The notes beneath the pieces were generated by a model. It searched no databases, was not told the DNA's origin, and saw nothing but the letters and a program-made list of their open reading frames with translations. This document shows positions 34,096 to 43,917 of a stretch of DNA of 64,000 bases, piece after piece. The stretch comes from Rhamnusium bicolor (taxonomy: Eukaryota > Arthropoda > Insecta > Coleoptera > Cerambycidae). The stretch lies in NCBI GenBank assembly GCA_029963845.1, contig JANEYF010002701.1:62001-126000 (forward strand). The letters are read 5' to 3'. Every line of letters begins with the position of its first letter. The first letter of the stretch is position 1. The position numbers were made by a program, and so were the translations under genes.

Positions 34096-34307
34096 ATGAT
34101 AAAAAACAACGGTACAATTACTGGATCGTATTTTCACTTTATACAAATACACGAACATTATTTTCTTACACCACAACTTTGACAATGGTTGGCTATTTCA
34201 AATGTCTCAGTGGAATTAGAGTAATATCTATGTTGTGGGTTGTCTTTGGACATAGAATATTATTAAATGTATTTTCTGGTAACATTAATGGACTTTATGT
34301 CTTTGAG
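34096..34307 (+). CDS. nrf-6-like: NRF-6-like acyltransferase, exon 5 (start of acyltransferase-3 domain)
   Basis: Residues 241-311. The acceptor is TTATTTTCAG|AT and the donor GAG|GTAAAA. It holds a soluble linker and then LSGIRVISMLWVVFGHR. This is the hallmark opening of the acyltransferase-3 fold: a G-x-R turn, a hydrophobic helix with a tryptophan, and a GH pair whose histidine is the best candidate catalytic residue. A second hydrophobic stretch follows. The codon split G|AT with exon 4 gives Asp. No damage is visible. Confidence 0.88.
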
Positions 34308-35077
34308 GTAAAATATTAAAACTGATTTACTTTATCTAGCTAAATAGTTATTTTATAATTCAGAGATATTTTAATTGCATTTTATTTAGAATATGAAGTT
34401 TTAAATAAGATATACCATCAAAATTCATTGAAAAATTCATCATATCGTCGCTGTGATGCTAATGTCTCCAATGTGCAATATTCAAATTGAGAAAAAAGTT
34501 ACTACAACTACAAAAACTGTAAACTGAAAATACATATAGCGAGATATGTTACATGGGATGCACATTGAAAGTATTACGGTTCCTTTAGTAAGTAGAATAG
34601 AACTTTGGAGACATTGCTATCTCAGGTCTACGGAAGACGTCACATTGGAGAAACAGAAACACAATTTTAAAAATTTTTCCAAACCCCCACGTTTGGAGGT
34701 ATTACCAGACTATATTGGTCCCAAAAATGAAGTCGTTCATGCTAAAACCTAATTTTTTACAAATTTTGCCACATTGGAAGTATTCGAGACTTGGCGACTT
34801 ATATATACATACTTTATCTGGAAAAGGACGCATTGTCACACCATTATGCAGCGACAAGCAACACTATTGATTCTAATCATGGTAACAACCACAGAAATAA
34901 CGAAAACAGTTGCAACAGAAAGCGCCAACTTAGCAGCAATTTAATGTTGTCATATAATGTTTTCCGTAATATAACGTAAAAATAATATTTAAATTGCGTT
35001 CTATTTCTTGCCACAAAAATTGAGTTTGTCCCTTGACTCCCTTGAATACTTGTTTAATAATATAAAAGTAAGTATAA
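34308..35077. other. Start of intron 5: no gene recognised
   Basis: No supported coding frame. Short frames at 34546-34979 have no recognisable motif. Confidence 0.4.
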
Positions 35078-35392
35078 TAAATATAGTTTAAAAAAACTAA
35101 AAAACACGCTTTTAAAGCACATCAAACTAAAAAGTGAAAAATAATTATTAATATAAAGTGAAAACAATAATGAACGAAAAATACTAGTATTATTGTGAAA
35201 AAAGCGTGGGTTCCTCGATATACCAAAAATATGGCACAAAGCGCCCCACGTTTTTTTCACAATAATACTAGTATTTTTCGTTCATTATTATTTTCAGTTT
35301 ATATTAATAATTATTTTTCACTTTTTAGTTTGATGTGCTATGAAAGCGTGTTTTGTAGTTTTTTTAAACTATGTTTATATTGCTTATTGATG
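35078..35392. repeat. Large near-perfect palindrome
   Basis: Arm 35078-35212 is the reverse complement of about 35243-35392, with a spacer of roughly 30 bases. The match includes TTTTTTTCACAATAATACTA and the flanking AT-rich sequence with very few differences. A transcript would fold into a hairpin of more than 120 base pairs. No coding content. Confidence 0.88.
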
Positions 35393-35454
35393 CTGATATT
35401 ATAACATATTACGATCCAACAGATATTTCTGAAAAAAAAAATATTTTTTTATTT

Positions 35455-35545
35455 CAGCCATGGGATTTGAACTCACGCCCGAGGAGTCTGTCATTTCGCG
35501 TCGACTAAGACTTGCCCGCTCGGACAAACGACGGAACTGAAAATC
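35455..35545 (-). repeat. tRNA-like (SINE-head-like) sequence
   Basis: The minus strand reads GTCCGAGCGGGCAAG (A-box-like), then CTCCTCGGGCGTGAGTTCAAATCCCA (positions 35494-35469), with a good Pol III B box GTTCAAATCC. The layout resembles a Leu/Ser-type tRNA with a long variable arm. I cannot pair a full acceptor stem, so a tRNA-derived SINE head or tRNA pseudogene is more likely than a working tRNA. Confidence 0.5.
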
Positions 35546-35649
35546 ACGGAATATACTTACAATATTAAGCCTATTGCTCTCACGCAGAGGATACGTGAGG
35601 AAAGGACTGGCGATCTTGATCAGGATAATGATATAAACTTATCAAATTA

Positions 35650-35795
35650 TTGTATTGTTACCGGTTCTTCGTAAGTGTACAAAGTTTCAATTAAATCTGT
35701 CCGTTTAAAGTGGGTCAAAATCGAGTCCAAAGAGTCGGTTACAAACAAACAAGCAAACAAACAAGCAAACAAACATACAAGTGAAGCTAATAAAA
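35650..35795 (+). repeat. SINE/LINE 3'-tail-like sequence with CAAA repeats
   Basis: AAAGTTTCAATTAAATCTGT, then a GGTCAAAATCGAGTCC block, a run of ACAAACAAGCAAACAAAC, and AAGCTAATAAAAGCGTG. This tail pattern is widespread in insect SINEs and their LINE partners. The tRNA-like head 35455-35545 is in the opposite orientation, so the two may not belong to one unit. Confidence 0.45.
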
Positions 35796-36062
35796 GCGTG
35801 TTAAAAACAGAAGATGTTTATGCTGATATCAAAAAAAATCTTGACAGATTTGACACATCTAATTATGATTTAAACATCCATGTGGAATTCCTCTGGTTAA
35901 TAAAGACGTATTAGGAGGTTTTAAAGATGAAATAGCAGGAAAAATAATGCTTGAATTTGTACGATTTCGAGCATTGTTATACGACTTTGTCATAGGACAT
36001 AATAGTGTAATAAAAAAGGCTATATGTAAAAAAGTGTGTTTCAAAAAGGCTGAAGCATACAT
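35796..36062 (+). pseudogene. Family-B DNA polymerase relic of Maverick/Polinton type (C-terminal part)
   Basis: The frame reads TEDVYADIKKNLDRFDTSNY. After a +1 shift near 35885 it reads NKDVLGGFKDEIAGKIMLEF, followed by a basic stretch of lysines and cysteines. In protein-primed family-B polymerases of Polintons and related insect viral elements, the D-x-D active site is followed by the order ED(V/F)Y, FDTS(N/D)Y, NKKV(L/I)GxxKDE, I-x-EFVxLRxKxY, KKxKGxxK. All these positions are recognisable. The catalytic core upstream is absent and the fragment is frameshifted, so it cannot work. Maverick origin against an endogenised DNA virus cannot be decided from this piece. Confidence 0.6.
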
Positions 36063-36169
36063 ATAAAAATTGTTTATTTAATAAAAAAGTTATGCTATGT
36101 AAACAAAGTATATTTCAATCCATTAAACATGTAATTCACATTCAAATAGTAAATAAAGTAGTACTCTAA

Positions 36170-39075
36170 CGGTGAAAACACAACACAGCGGTGCGACGTC
36201 GCATCGCAGAAATCAACGACGTCGTAGAAATTTGCAATGCGACGTCGCTTAGTACAAATCCTGGGCGAACCCACAACACTGCGGTGCGACGACGCATCGC
36301 AAATTTCCACGACGTCGTTGATTTCTGCGATACGACGTCGCACCGCAGTGTTGTGTTTTCACTTGAGATCGGGAATGATTCTCTCAAGCAACGCACGCGC
36401 AAATCATGGAAGTCTGGTTGTCTTTTATACGCGACTTAGTCTGCTGTGCCAACAGGTTGCGTGTGTACAAGATGTCCACTAGAAAATGATCAGCGTCTTC
36501 TCGTGTCTCGTACAATGCCATGCCACAGAAAACCTAATAGTCCGGGAGCTGGCGACACTAAATTTTGTAAGATTTCATAACGATTAGTTTTACTTTATTT
36601 GTATCATATCGAAGCTATAAAAACCTAAAATCGATTCCTGCAGGAGTACCAACGGCACACTGATTGACCGTGATATGGTAATTATGTTAAAAAAAAGTTT
36701 AATTGTTGAAAATAATAAAAGTTGAAACTTCATCAATTTTTTTAATAACATTTAAATAAGACATAAAACGACCTCCTGCCACTTTTTCGGTACACCGATC
36801 TACTCCTGCCATAATTTTATTTATGTAAAAAAAAATTATCAATTGATATAAATCATAAAAGTTCAAATTTTTTTTATCATTTCATCAATAATTAAGATAA
36901 CTAAAAAACATATCCTGCCAGTCATTTGATGGGACTTGGCTTCGGCAGGAGCTAGTAAAGTAGTAGGATCTACTAGTTTAGATCTGTGACATAAAAACAG
37001 AATAGAAAAAAAAAATATCAATTAATATGAATCATAAAAGTTCAAATTTTTTTTACCATTTCTTGAATAATTATTATAATTAAAAAACATATCCTGCCTG
37101 ACATCTGATGGGACCTGGCTTCGGCAGGAGCTAGTAAAGTAGTAGGTTCTGTGACATAATAACAGAAAGGAATGTGTTTCAACGCGTAAGATTATTTTAT
37201 ATTTATTTTTGCACAAAAAATATGTAATATTGAAAAGTTTATAGAAGCGAATTTTCGTCGATATATTCGTAAACAGTTTCTACAAAAGTGGATAAATCTT
37301 CGGTTTCAGAATCATCACTATCGCTGGAATCACTGTCACGTTGAATATGCTCCATTGTATCATTGTCATTTTGTTCATTAGTTGCCATATCAGATTCTGT
37401 AAATTGATTATAAATAATTTGAATATTAGTGGCATTGTTTTATCTATTATTAATTACTCAGTAGAGAAAATATTATTATTACCTGCGTCGTCGGTTTCAG
37501 CAATTTTATCCATAATTATGTCACTGATTGAAGTTGGTAACTGGTCACCCTCAAACAATAAGAACTTCAGCTTATTATTAGCTTCTTTCCATCCACAATC
37601 GGCAGGAGATAGCAACGTCGAGTGTTGGAAGTGTGCATTACACCACACACTGGAAATATAAATAGCCCTCAGAATTTGTTGTTGCAATTCCACTTTGCAC
37701 GGGGGTAATATGTATCCATCAAAACTTGTCGACTGTAATTTGAGCTGTTCCTGGGTGTCCTTGAATTTATAGGCTTTCTTGAACGTTGCTAATCGTACTT
37801 CATTCACGTTGCTCATTGTTTCAAAGCCGTACAGTTCACAAATGAATTTCTCCAGAGTATCAAAACGCATTGAGAACGTTTGGATTTGGAATTTGGAAGC
37901 CTAGAAATAGCGAATAAAGTTGTTCGCGCTCAACAACTTTGCTCCTGCCGAAGTCAGGTCCCATCAGATGTCAGGCAGGATATGTTTTTTAATTATAATA
38001 ATTATTCAAGAAATGGTAAAAAAAATTTGAACTTTTATGATTCATATTAATTGATATATTTTTTCTATTCTGTTTTTATGTCACAGATCTAAACTAGTAG
38101 ATCCTACTACTTTACTAGCTCCTGCCGAAGCCAAGTCCCATCAAATGACTGGCAGGATATGTTTTTTAGTTATCTTAATTATTGATGAAATGATAAAAAA
38201 ATTTTGAACTTTTATGATTTATATCAATTGATAATTGTTTTTTTACATAAATAAAATTATGGCAGGAATAGATCGGTCTACCGAAAAAGTGGCAGGAGGT
38301 CATTTTATGTCTTATTTAAATGTTATTAAAAAAGTCGAAAAAAAGTTTCAACTTTTATTATTTAAAACATTTGTACTTTTTTTTAACATATTGGGCATAC
38401 CGCTGACAATCATTGTCCCGCCAACGAGATGGCAGGAATTCATTTTCTTGATCAGTGATATTAATATTACAAAATAAAAGATAAATCAAGTTTTATGGAA
38501 TGAGACAATGAAAAGTGTCGCCAGCTCCCGGACTATAACGATTCTCTGCCTTCCCGCCAATATTGAATTTTTATGCGCTATCTTTTTGGTGGTATTATTG
38601 TCAACCTATAAATCTTTTATTGTATTTTGCATGTTATTGTTAATCAAATATTTATTTTTATATTTATGCATATGGCTAGATTTGTACTACGGATTGCGAA
38701 ACAAATCTCGTTTATATCCTTTAGTATTGTATAAAAATGATTTATTTTATTGGAAAAAATGTTTTATGTTGCCAGCAGCTTATTTGGTTTACATATATCA
38801 ACGTGTCGCTTCTGGTATAGGTCTTCTGTGGCCGTGCAATGAACGTTCATCGCATCGCATTGCGGTGCGACGTCGTTTTTGCGTTGCGTCGTCGCACCGC
38901 ACTGTTGTGGCCTGCAACAGACGTAGGACACGTATTGTGCGGTCCACATCTCACTAGAAGCGTCTTCTCTGCGATGCCGTGGCGATGAAGTTTTAACGTT
39001 GCGTCATCGCATCGCATCGCCGTGCGACGTCGTTTTTGCGATGCGACGTCGCACCGCTGTGTTGTGTCTTCACCC
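36170..39075. mobile_element. 2.9-kb DNA element with ~1-kb inverted arms and TAA target duplication
   Basis: Termini CGGTGAAAACACAACACAGC (36170) and the complement of GGGTGAAGACACAACACAGC (39075) are flanked by TAA on both sides (36167-36169 and 39076-39078). The outer 200 bases are packed with CpG-rich GCGACGTCGCA blocks. The inner arms (about 36510-37200 and 37920-38560) are reverse complements, including TAGTCCGGGAGCTGGCGACA and repeated CTCCTGCCGAAG modules. Between the arms lies one minus-strand ORF. The TAA duplication resembles PIF/Harbinger insertion, but no transposase is present, so the superfamily is open. Confidence 0.78.
37454..37870 (-). CDS. TE-associated protein fragment in the centre of the 2.9-kb element
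   Basis: A 138-codon open frame lacking stops. It begins MRFDTLEKFICELYGFETMS and includes VNEVRLATFKKAYKF, then ILPPCKVELQQQILRAIYIS, an S-x-W-x-NAHFQ segment and PADCGWKEANNKLKFLLFEG. I remember very similar chains (LPPC-x2-(E/V)L..HxxRAxY(I/V)xxIW) in many uncharacterised, mobile-element-linked insect and cnidarian proteins. The biochemical function is not known to me. The start is the first ATG after the right arm, and the frame ends close to the other arm, so it may be a C-terminal exon of a longer protein lost by internal deletion. Confidence 0.55.
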   Translation of the reverse strand: MRFDTLEKFICELYGFETMSNVNEVRLATFKKAYKFKDTQEQLKLQSTSFDGYILPPCKVELQQQILRAIYISSVWCNAHFQHSTLLSPADCGWKEANNKLKFLLFEGDQLPTSISDIIMDKIAETDDAGNNNIFSTE

Positions 39076-39079
39076 TAAT

Positions 39080-41193
39080 GTCAAGATGATAAGAGGTATA
39101 TTTTACCAGATGGTATTAGTACTTTGGTTTGGGGTAATTATCGAATAAGAAATGTATTTGTATAAATATATTTTCGCTATTGAATTATGAAATTATTAAA
39201 TAGTATAGTTTCAATGGTAGATGGTCATTTGTCATTTGTGGTTAAATCTGTCACTTTACCGTACTTACAGTATAATTTAATTTTAAAAATAATTGCATGT
39301 TTTCTTTTAAAGAAACTCCAAAATCTGCACTTCATATTGTGTGTAGTAAAATTCTCAGTAAAGCGACAAACTTTTTTAATTTTTAGTTTTTCTGACAGAC
39401 AGCAATGCACCAAATAAAGTCAAAACATTGAAAAAGTTAAAAAAAATCAAAACTTGAATATGGGCAACAGTTTTTGAAAAATGAATTTTTTAATGCAAGC
39501 TTCTAGCCGCGGTCTCTTACTGTTCTATTTATACACCAGAACGATTGTTTCATTTAGGACCTAATGTTTGTTGTTTTGTCAGACGTTTTTTAATTTTTTT
39601 TTTATGAAATATTATTCTTAGTTTTCAAATGGTACTGTACAACATTATCTTTCACGAATGACAAGTTTCGTTTATTTACGTTTTTTTTTGTTTAAATGCA
39701 AATGTTTGTTTTAGCATTTTACTTTCTTATACCTAAGGAAGTATAGTAATTGTAATTTTTTTCGACCTCGAAATTTTGATTAACATATACGTTTTGAATC
39801 CTTCTAAATCCATTCGGACTATTTTCCGAATGATGTCTGTTGGTGCGTGTGTGTGTAGATGTGTATGTGTGTATCCACGATAACTCAAAAAATACTAATG
39901 GGAGACTTTCCAAATTTGGCAGTTAAGATTTTCAACAACATTTTAGGTGACACATTAAATTTGGTGAATGTGGTACTACCAGAAGAGACATAATGAATGA
40001 AAGATGAAAAAAGTTATAATTTCGGGGAAAGAATTAAAAAATTTTTATTGCATTTCTGGACTAATCTCGACGAATTATAATGAAGAAACATAACTTTATG
40101 AAAAAAAAGAATCGGTCCGCATGTTTGTAGTATCGCGATAGCAGCCACAGTTTTTGAGATAAAGCTTTCAAATTTGGTACACTTGTTCTAAAGGCCAAAG
40201 ACAATGAAAAATTCGGCGATGAACAAAATTGGTCAGAAGGACCCAAACTTTTTTTGTGTTTGACTTTACAAAAAAATATATTCTTGATGAAAGATTATAA
40301 ATCATGTCTACTATATCAAGCGAATAAAATATATTTTCCAAGTACTTAAATAAAGCTGATGTAAACTGAAATATTTTACACATTTGGCCTCATAAAATGG
40401 GGTTAGGATAAATGTAACAGTTTGACGTTTGAAAGGTCTAATTTAATTACAAAAATGTCAATATCAACAACAAAACATAATTAAAATATATGACATGAAT
40501 TATTATTGACAGTATCGAATGACGCTGATAATTAATTATTTAAAAATTTTAATGAAACATTTCAAGGTACATACGCTATTAAAATTTAATTGAGGTAAGT
40601 GAAGAATTAAACACAATGATTTTTTTAGATCAGGATGATATATACTGGTATAAGAAAGTTATGTGCTGGCCACATCAGATATTTTATATAGTCATTGCCT
40701 TAAATATATCACTAGAGTAGCAAAATATTTTCATTAATTTAACTGATTGCTAATACTAGAGTGCAAAGTAAATTTCAGTCCAGTTATGAAAGAGTGCATC
40801 TGGTCTATAAAGGGCCCATATATTTATTATTGTTATGACACAGAGGAGTATCTCAAATTAACTTTAAAAATAAGTAATTACAAAATTAAAAATAATTTTA
40901 AAAGCTTACGTTGTTCGTTGTTTCTTACATCCCATTCATTATAAAATGTAAAATATAGTGTAAGGGCATTCAACAATTTCCTGTTTATTACGAAATTGTA
41001 CTGTAAAGTTACAAAAAGTGAGACACGCCTTTTCGTCTGGAATTTTAATGTTAATAGGTGTTTATTATTAAAATAATTTTTTAGTCTTTTTACATTGTTA
41101 ATTTTAGGAATGAAAACTCAAAATAAATTTCAAAATAAAAGCACAAATATATTCATTTACTGTTTTAGATATACTGTTAATCAATCCTACAAT
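39080..41193. other. Intron 5 stretch with one dispersed repeat, no gene
   Basis: At about 39725-39990 there is a repeat with CTTATACCTAAGGAAGTATA and ATCCATTCGGACTATTTTCC-type sequence. A similar module recurs at about 57930-57975 (ATCCATTCTGACTATTTTCAG). The rest is AT-rich with no recognisable gene. Confidence 0.45.
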
Positions 41194-41206
41194 CATCCAA
41201 CTAAGT

Positions 41207-43704
41207 TAGGTTAGTTTAGGTTTGTTGTGAGTAGGTCTCAGTGGACCCTCCACTGCGGCCATCAGCAGGCCTATTGTGGCTCACGCCTAATTATATTTCA
41301 CCCAATAAGTTCAGTCTCTTAATGAAACTGATAACTTTATTGGGTGAGAATGTGTCCAGATCCTCTGGCAGCAGTTGCCCTTTGCCAAATATTGAGAATC
41401 GGATCCTCTCCACAGCGGGACAGGTGCATAAGATGTGGTCTGCCTTCTCATCATCCTCCAGGCATAGACGGCACTCGGGCGGCGTTTCCCGCTAGGCCGA
41501 GTTTATGCAGATGATGGTTTAGTCGGCAGTGTCCGGTATATAGGCCTGTTAGAGTTTTCAGGTTTATCCTGTTTAACTCTAAAAGTTTCTTAGCTCTCGA
41601 TTTCAAAGGGTATTTTATAAACGCCTTCGAATGAACTAATCCTGATAATTCTTGCCAATACCGGAGAGTTTGCCTTTCAGCCAAGGTTGAGATAGCGATC
41701 TTGGCAGTACTTGAGGATATGCCAAGTATTGGTTCTGGTCCGATGAATCGTGATCCCGCTCCTTCTCTGGCTAAGGAGTCCGCTATTTCGTTACCTTCCA
41801 TACTAGAGTGGCCGGGTATCCAGACCAGACTCACTTTGTTGTTTTTGCTCAAATGATTTAGAGCTTTCTGACAGTTCCATACCGTTTTGGAGTTACACCG
41901 GTAGGAGCCAAGAGCTTTTATAGCTGCTTGGCTATCTGAGAAAATTTTTTTTGATCTGCGTGTAAGATGTATATATTCCAGCCTTCGTACACACAGTTCA
42001 ATGGCATGAACCTCAGCCTGAAAAACAGTTGCATGAGTACCTAGGTTTGAGACTATCCTCACTCTTGGTCTGTAGCTGTGCACTCCGGCTCCTGTTCCCT
42101 CGGGAGTTTTGGAGCCGTCTGAAAACCAACAACTGTCTGCCTTCAGTAGGTTGGCTTTATTCCGATCCTACTCATCTCTTTCCGGAAAAAGGATGTTGAA
42201 GGTCAGCTCGTAGTTGGCCATAGTAGGCATTTTATCCGAGGGCATTCCCAGGATGCTGTAACTTTCTATGTCATCCAACAACCTCTTCCGCTCCATGATA
42301 CTAGTCTGCGGCATATTAATGGCCGCTTGTTGCAGTCTGTAGGCTGTCCACCTGGCCTCTCTCTCCAGATATATATGAAGAGGGGGTAAATCCAGGAGGA
42401 TTTCCATTGCAGCTGACGGTGTGGTGCTAATTGCACCCGTTACAGTCATGCATGCTAATCTCTGCAGTCCAGAGAGTTTGGATTGGGTCGTCCGTTGTAA
42501 TCCTTTCGGCCACCAAACAATTGATCCGTATGTTATCATTGGTCTGATGACCGTGATATAGATCCAGTAAATTTGTTGGGGACCCATGCCCCAGGATTTG
42601 CCACAAATACGACAGCATGTCCATAGGGACAGCTTTGCTTTGTGGATTACCTTTTCCAGATGGGAGTTCCAATTAAGTGATTTATCCAGAGTGATTCCTA
42701 GATATTTCACCTCCTTCGCAAATGGAATAGTTTCACCCATTAAAGTGGGAGGTCTTAAGTCCTTCAGCTTCCTTTTCCGGGTGAATGGTACTATTACTGT
42801 TTTTTGAGGGTTTACAGACATCTGTTCCCTGTCGCACCAGTTACTCACTGCATCCAGTGTCTCTTGAAGGGTATTTGATATTACTCCTTCAGAGTTTCCT
42901 CTGACTATTATGACTAGATCATCTACATATGCTAGAACCTCAACCTCCCACAGTGTGAGAATAGCCAGTAGGTCGTAGACAAGAAGTGACCACAAAAGTG
43001 GGGAGAGAATCCCACCATGCGGGCACCCTCTCGTTGCTCTAAACCTAACTGTTTCTCCCTGTAGAGACGTTGTTATGGTTCTGTATGATAGCATAGCATG
43101 AATCCAGTCGCCTATAGTAGGCTCAATTCCTCTGGCAGCCACTGCTGTATATAAGGAGTCGGGCACAGTGCATTATTAAATGCTCCCTCAATGTCGAGAA
43201 AGGCTCCCACCGCAATTTCCTTCATTTGAAGGGATTGAGTGATCTTCTCGACTAGGTTATTGAGTGCTAGTTCTGTTGATTTTCTTGTCTGATAGGCGTA
43301 CTGATGGATATTGAGGGGGTGATGATTCAGGATGTTCCCCCCTGATATATCCGTCAAGCACCTTCTCCAGGCCTTTCAACAGAAAAGATGTCAGGGTAAT
43401 TGGTCTAAGCGATTTAGGGCTTGGTTCTTTCCTACCCATTTTTGGTATATATATTACCTTAATCGCCGACCAACTGGATGGGATATAGTTCCATACCAGA
43501 CTAGCTCTGAATAGTAAACTATGAGGAGTGGGAGCAATATTTCCAGTTTTGTAGTAGAGCTGGAAAAACTCCATCCTCTCCTGGCGATTTGAATGGTTGG
43601 AATGATCTGATGGCCCACTCAATTGCCGCTATTGTGATCAACTTTTTTGCCGTCAGCCAATCATTTTTATCAGGTCGTTTTAATCGGCCTTCTGATGGTG
43701 ACGG
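41207..43704 (-). mobile_element. I-type LINE copy 2, 5'-truncated, with target duplication
   Basis: Flanked by CATCCAACTAAGT (41194-41206) and CATCCAACAAAGT (43705-43717), a 13-base duplication with one difference. Longer than copy 1: it keeps the RT from the FKSPGEDG region onward. The 3' end again lies in a CCTAA-rich tract. The two copies differ by scattered substitutions and a few indels over their common 1.6 kb. Confidence 0.87.
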
Positions 43705-43707
43705 CAT
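41451..43707 (-). pseudogene. LINE ORF2 fragment: RT, RNase H, truncated tail
   Basis: Minus strand order: AIEWAIRSFQPFKSPGEDGV, RPITLTSFLLKGLEK, GAFLDIEGAFNN, then a 332-codon open block (43166-42168). That block contains TRGCPHGGILSPLLW, the catalytic AYVDDLVII and the thumb EVKYLGITLD. A TAG at about 42166 separates it from the RNase H block (42083-41451), which has IFSDSQAAIKAL and IPGHSSMEGNEIAD. The first RNase H aspartate (SDGSKTPEG) is intact here, unlike copy 1. A frameshift near 41478 disrupts the C-terminal zinc motif. The catalytic residues of both enzymes are present but the frame is broken. Confidence 0.87.
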
Positions 43708-43917
43708 CCAACAAAGTAGTTGTAAATAAGTCGCTTATGCGTATTATTTATGATTTTGACTCTTTAAGAACAAAGTTGCAATTTTACACTGGCTTGACTA
43801 TAGCTACGTTAGCCCACTATGCTACTTAGCTCGTTTTCTTTAACATCAAAATTCAATCCTATTTATCATTTCCTCTGAGAAATGCCAACCTTAAATTTTA
43901 TTGTTTTATAAAGTATA

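Noticed and set aside
35455..35545. A functional tRNA-Leu/Ser gene
   Set aside because: Good A- and B-box-like sequences, but no convincing acceptor stem or anticodon loop. A SINE head or tRNA relic explains it better.
36095..36482. Overlapping frames with RRRIAEINDVVEICDA-like repeats in both strands
   Set aside because: They come from CpG-rich palindromic GCGACGTCGCA blocks in the terminal repeats of the 2.9-kb element. Similar peptides in every frame show it is a DNA-level pattern.
32440..39090. CRISPR array or bacterial operon
   Set aside because: Repeats here are long inverted arms, not short direct repeats with unique spacers. Introns and LINE relics show eukaryotic DNA.
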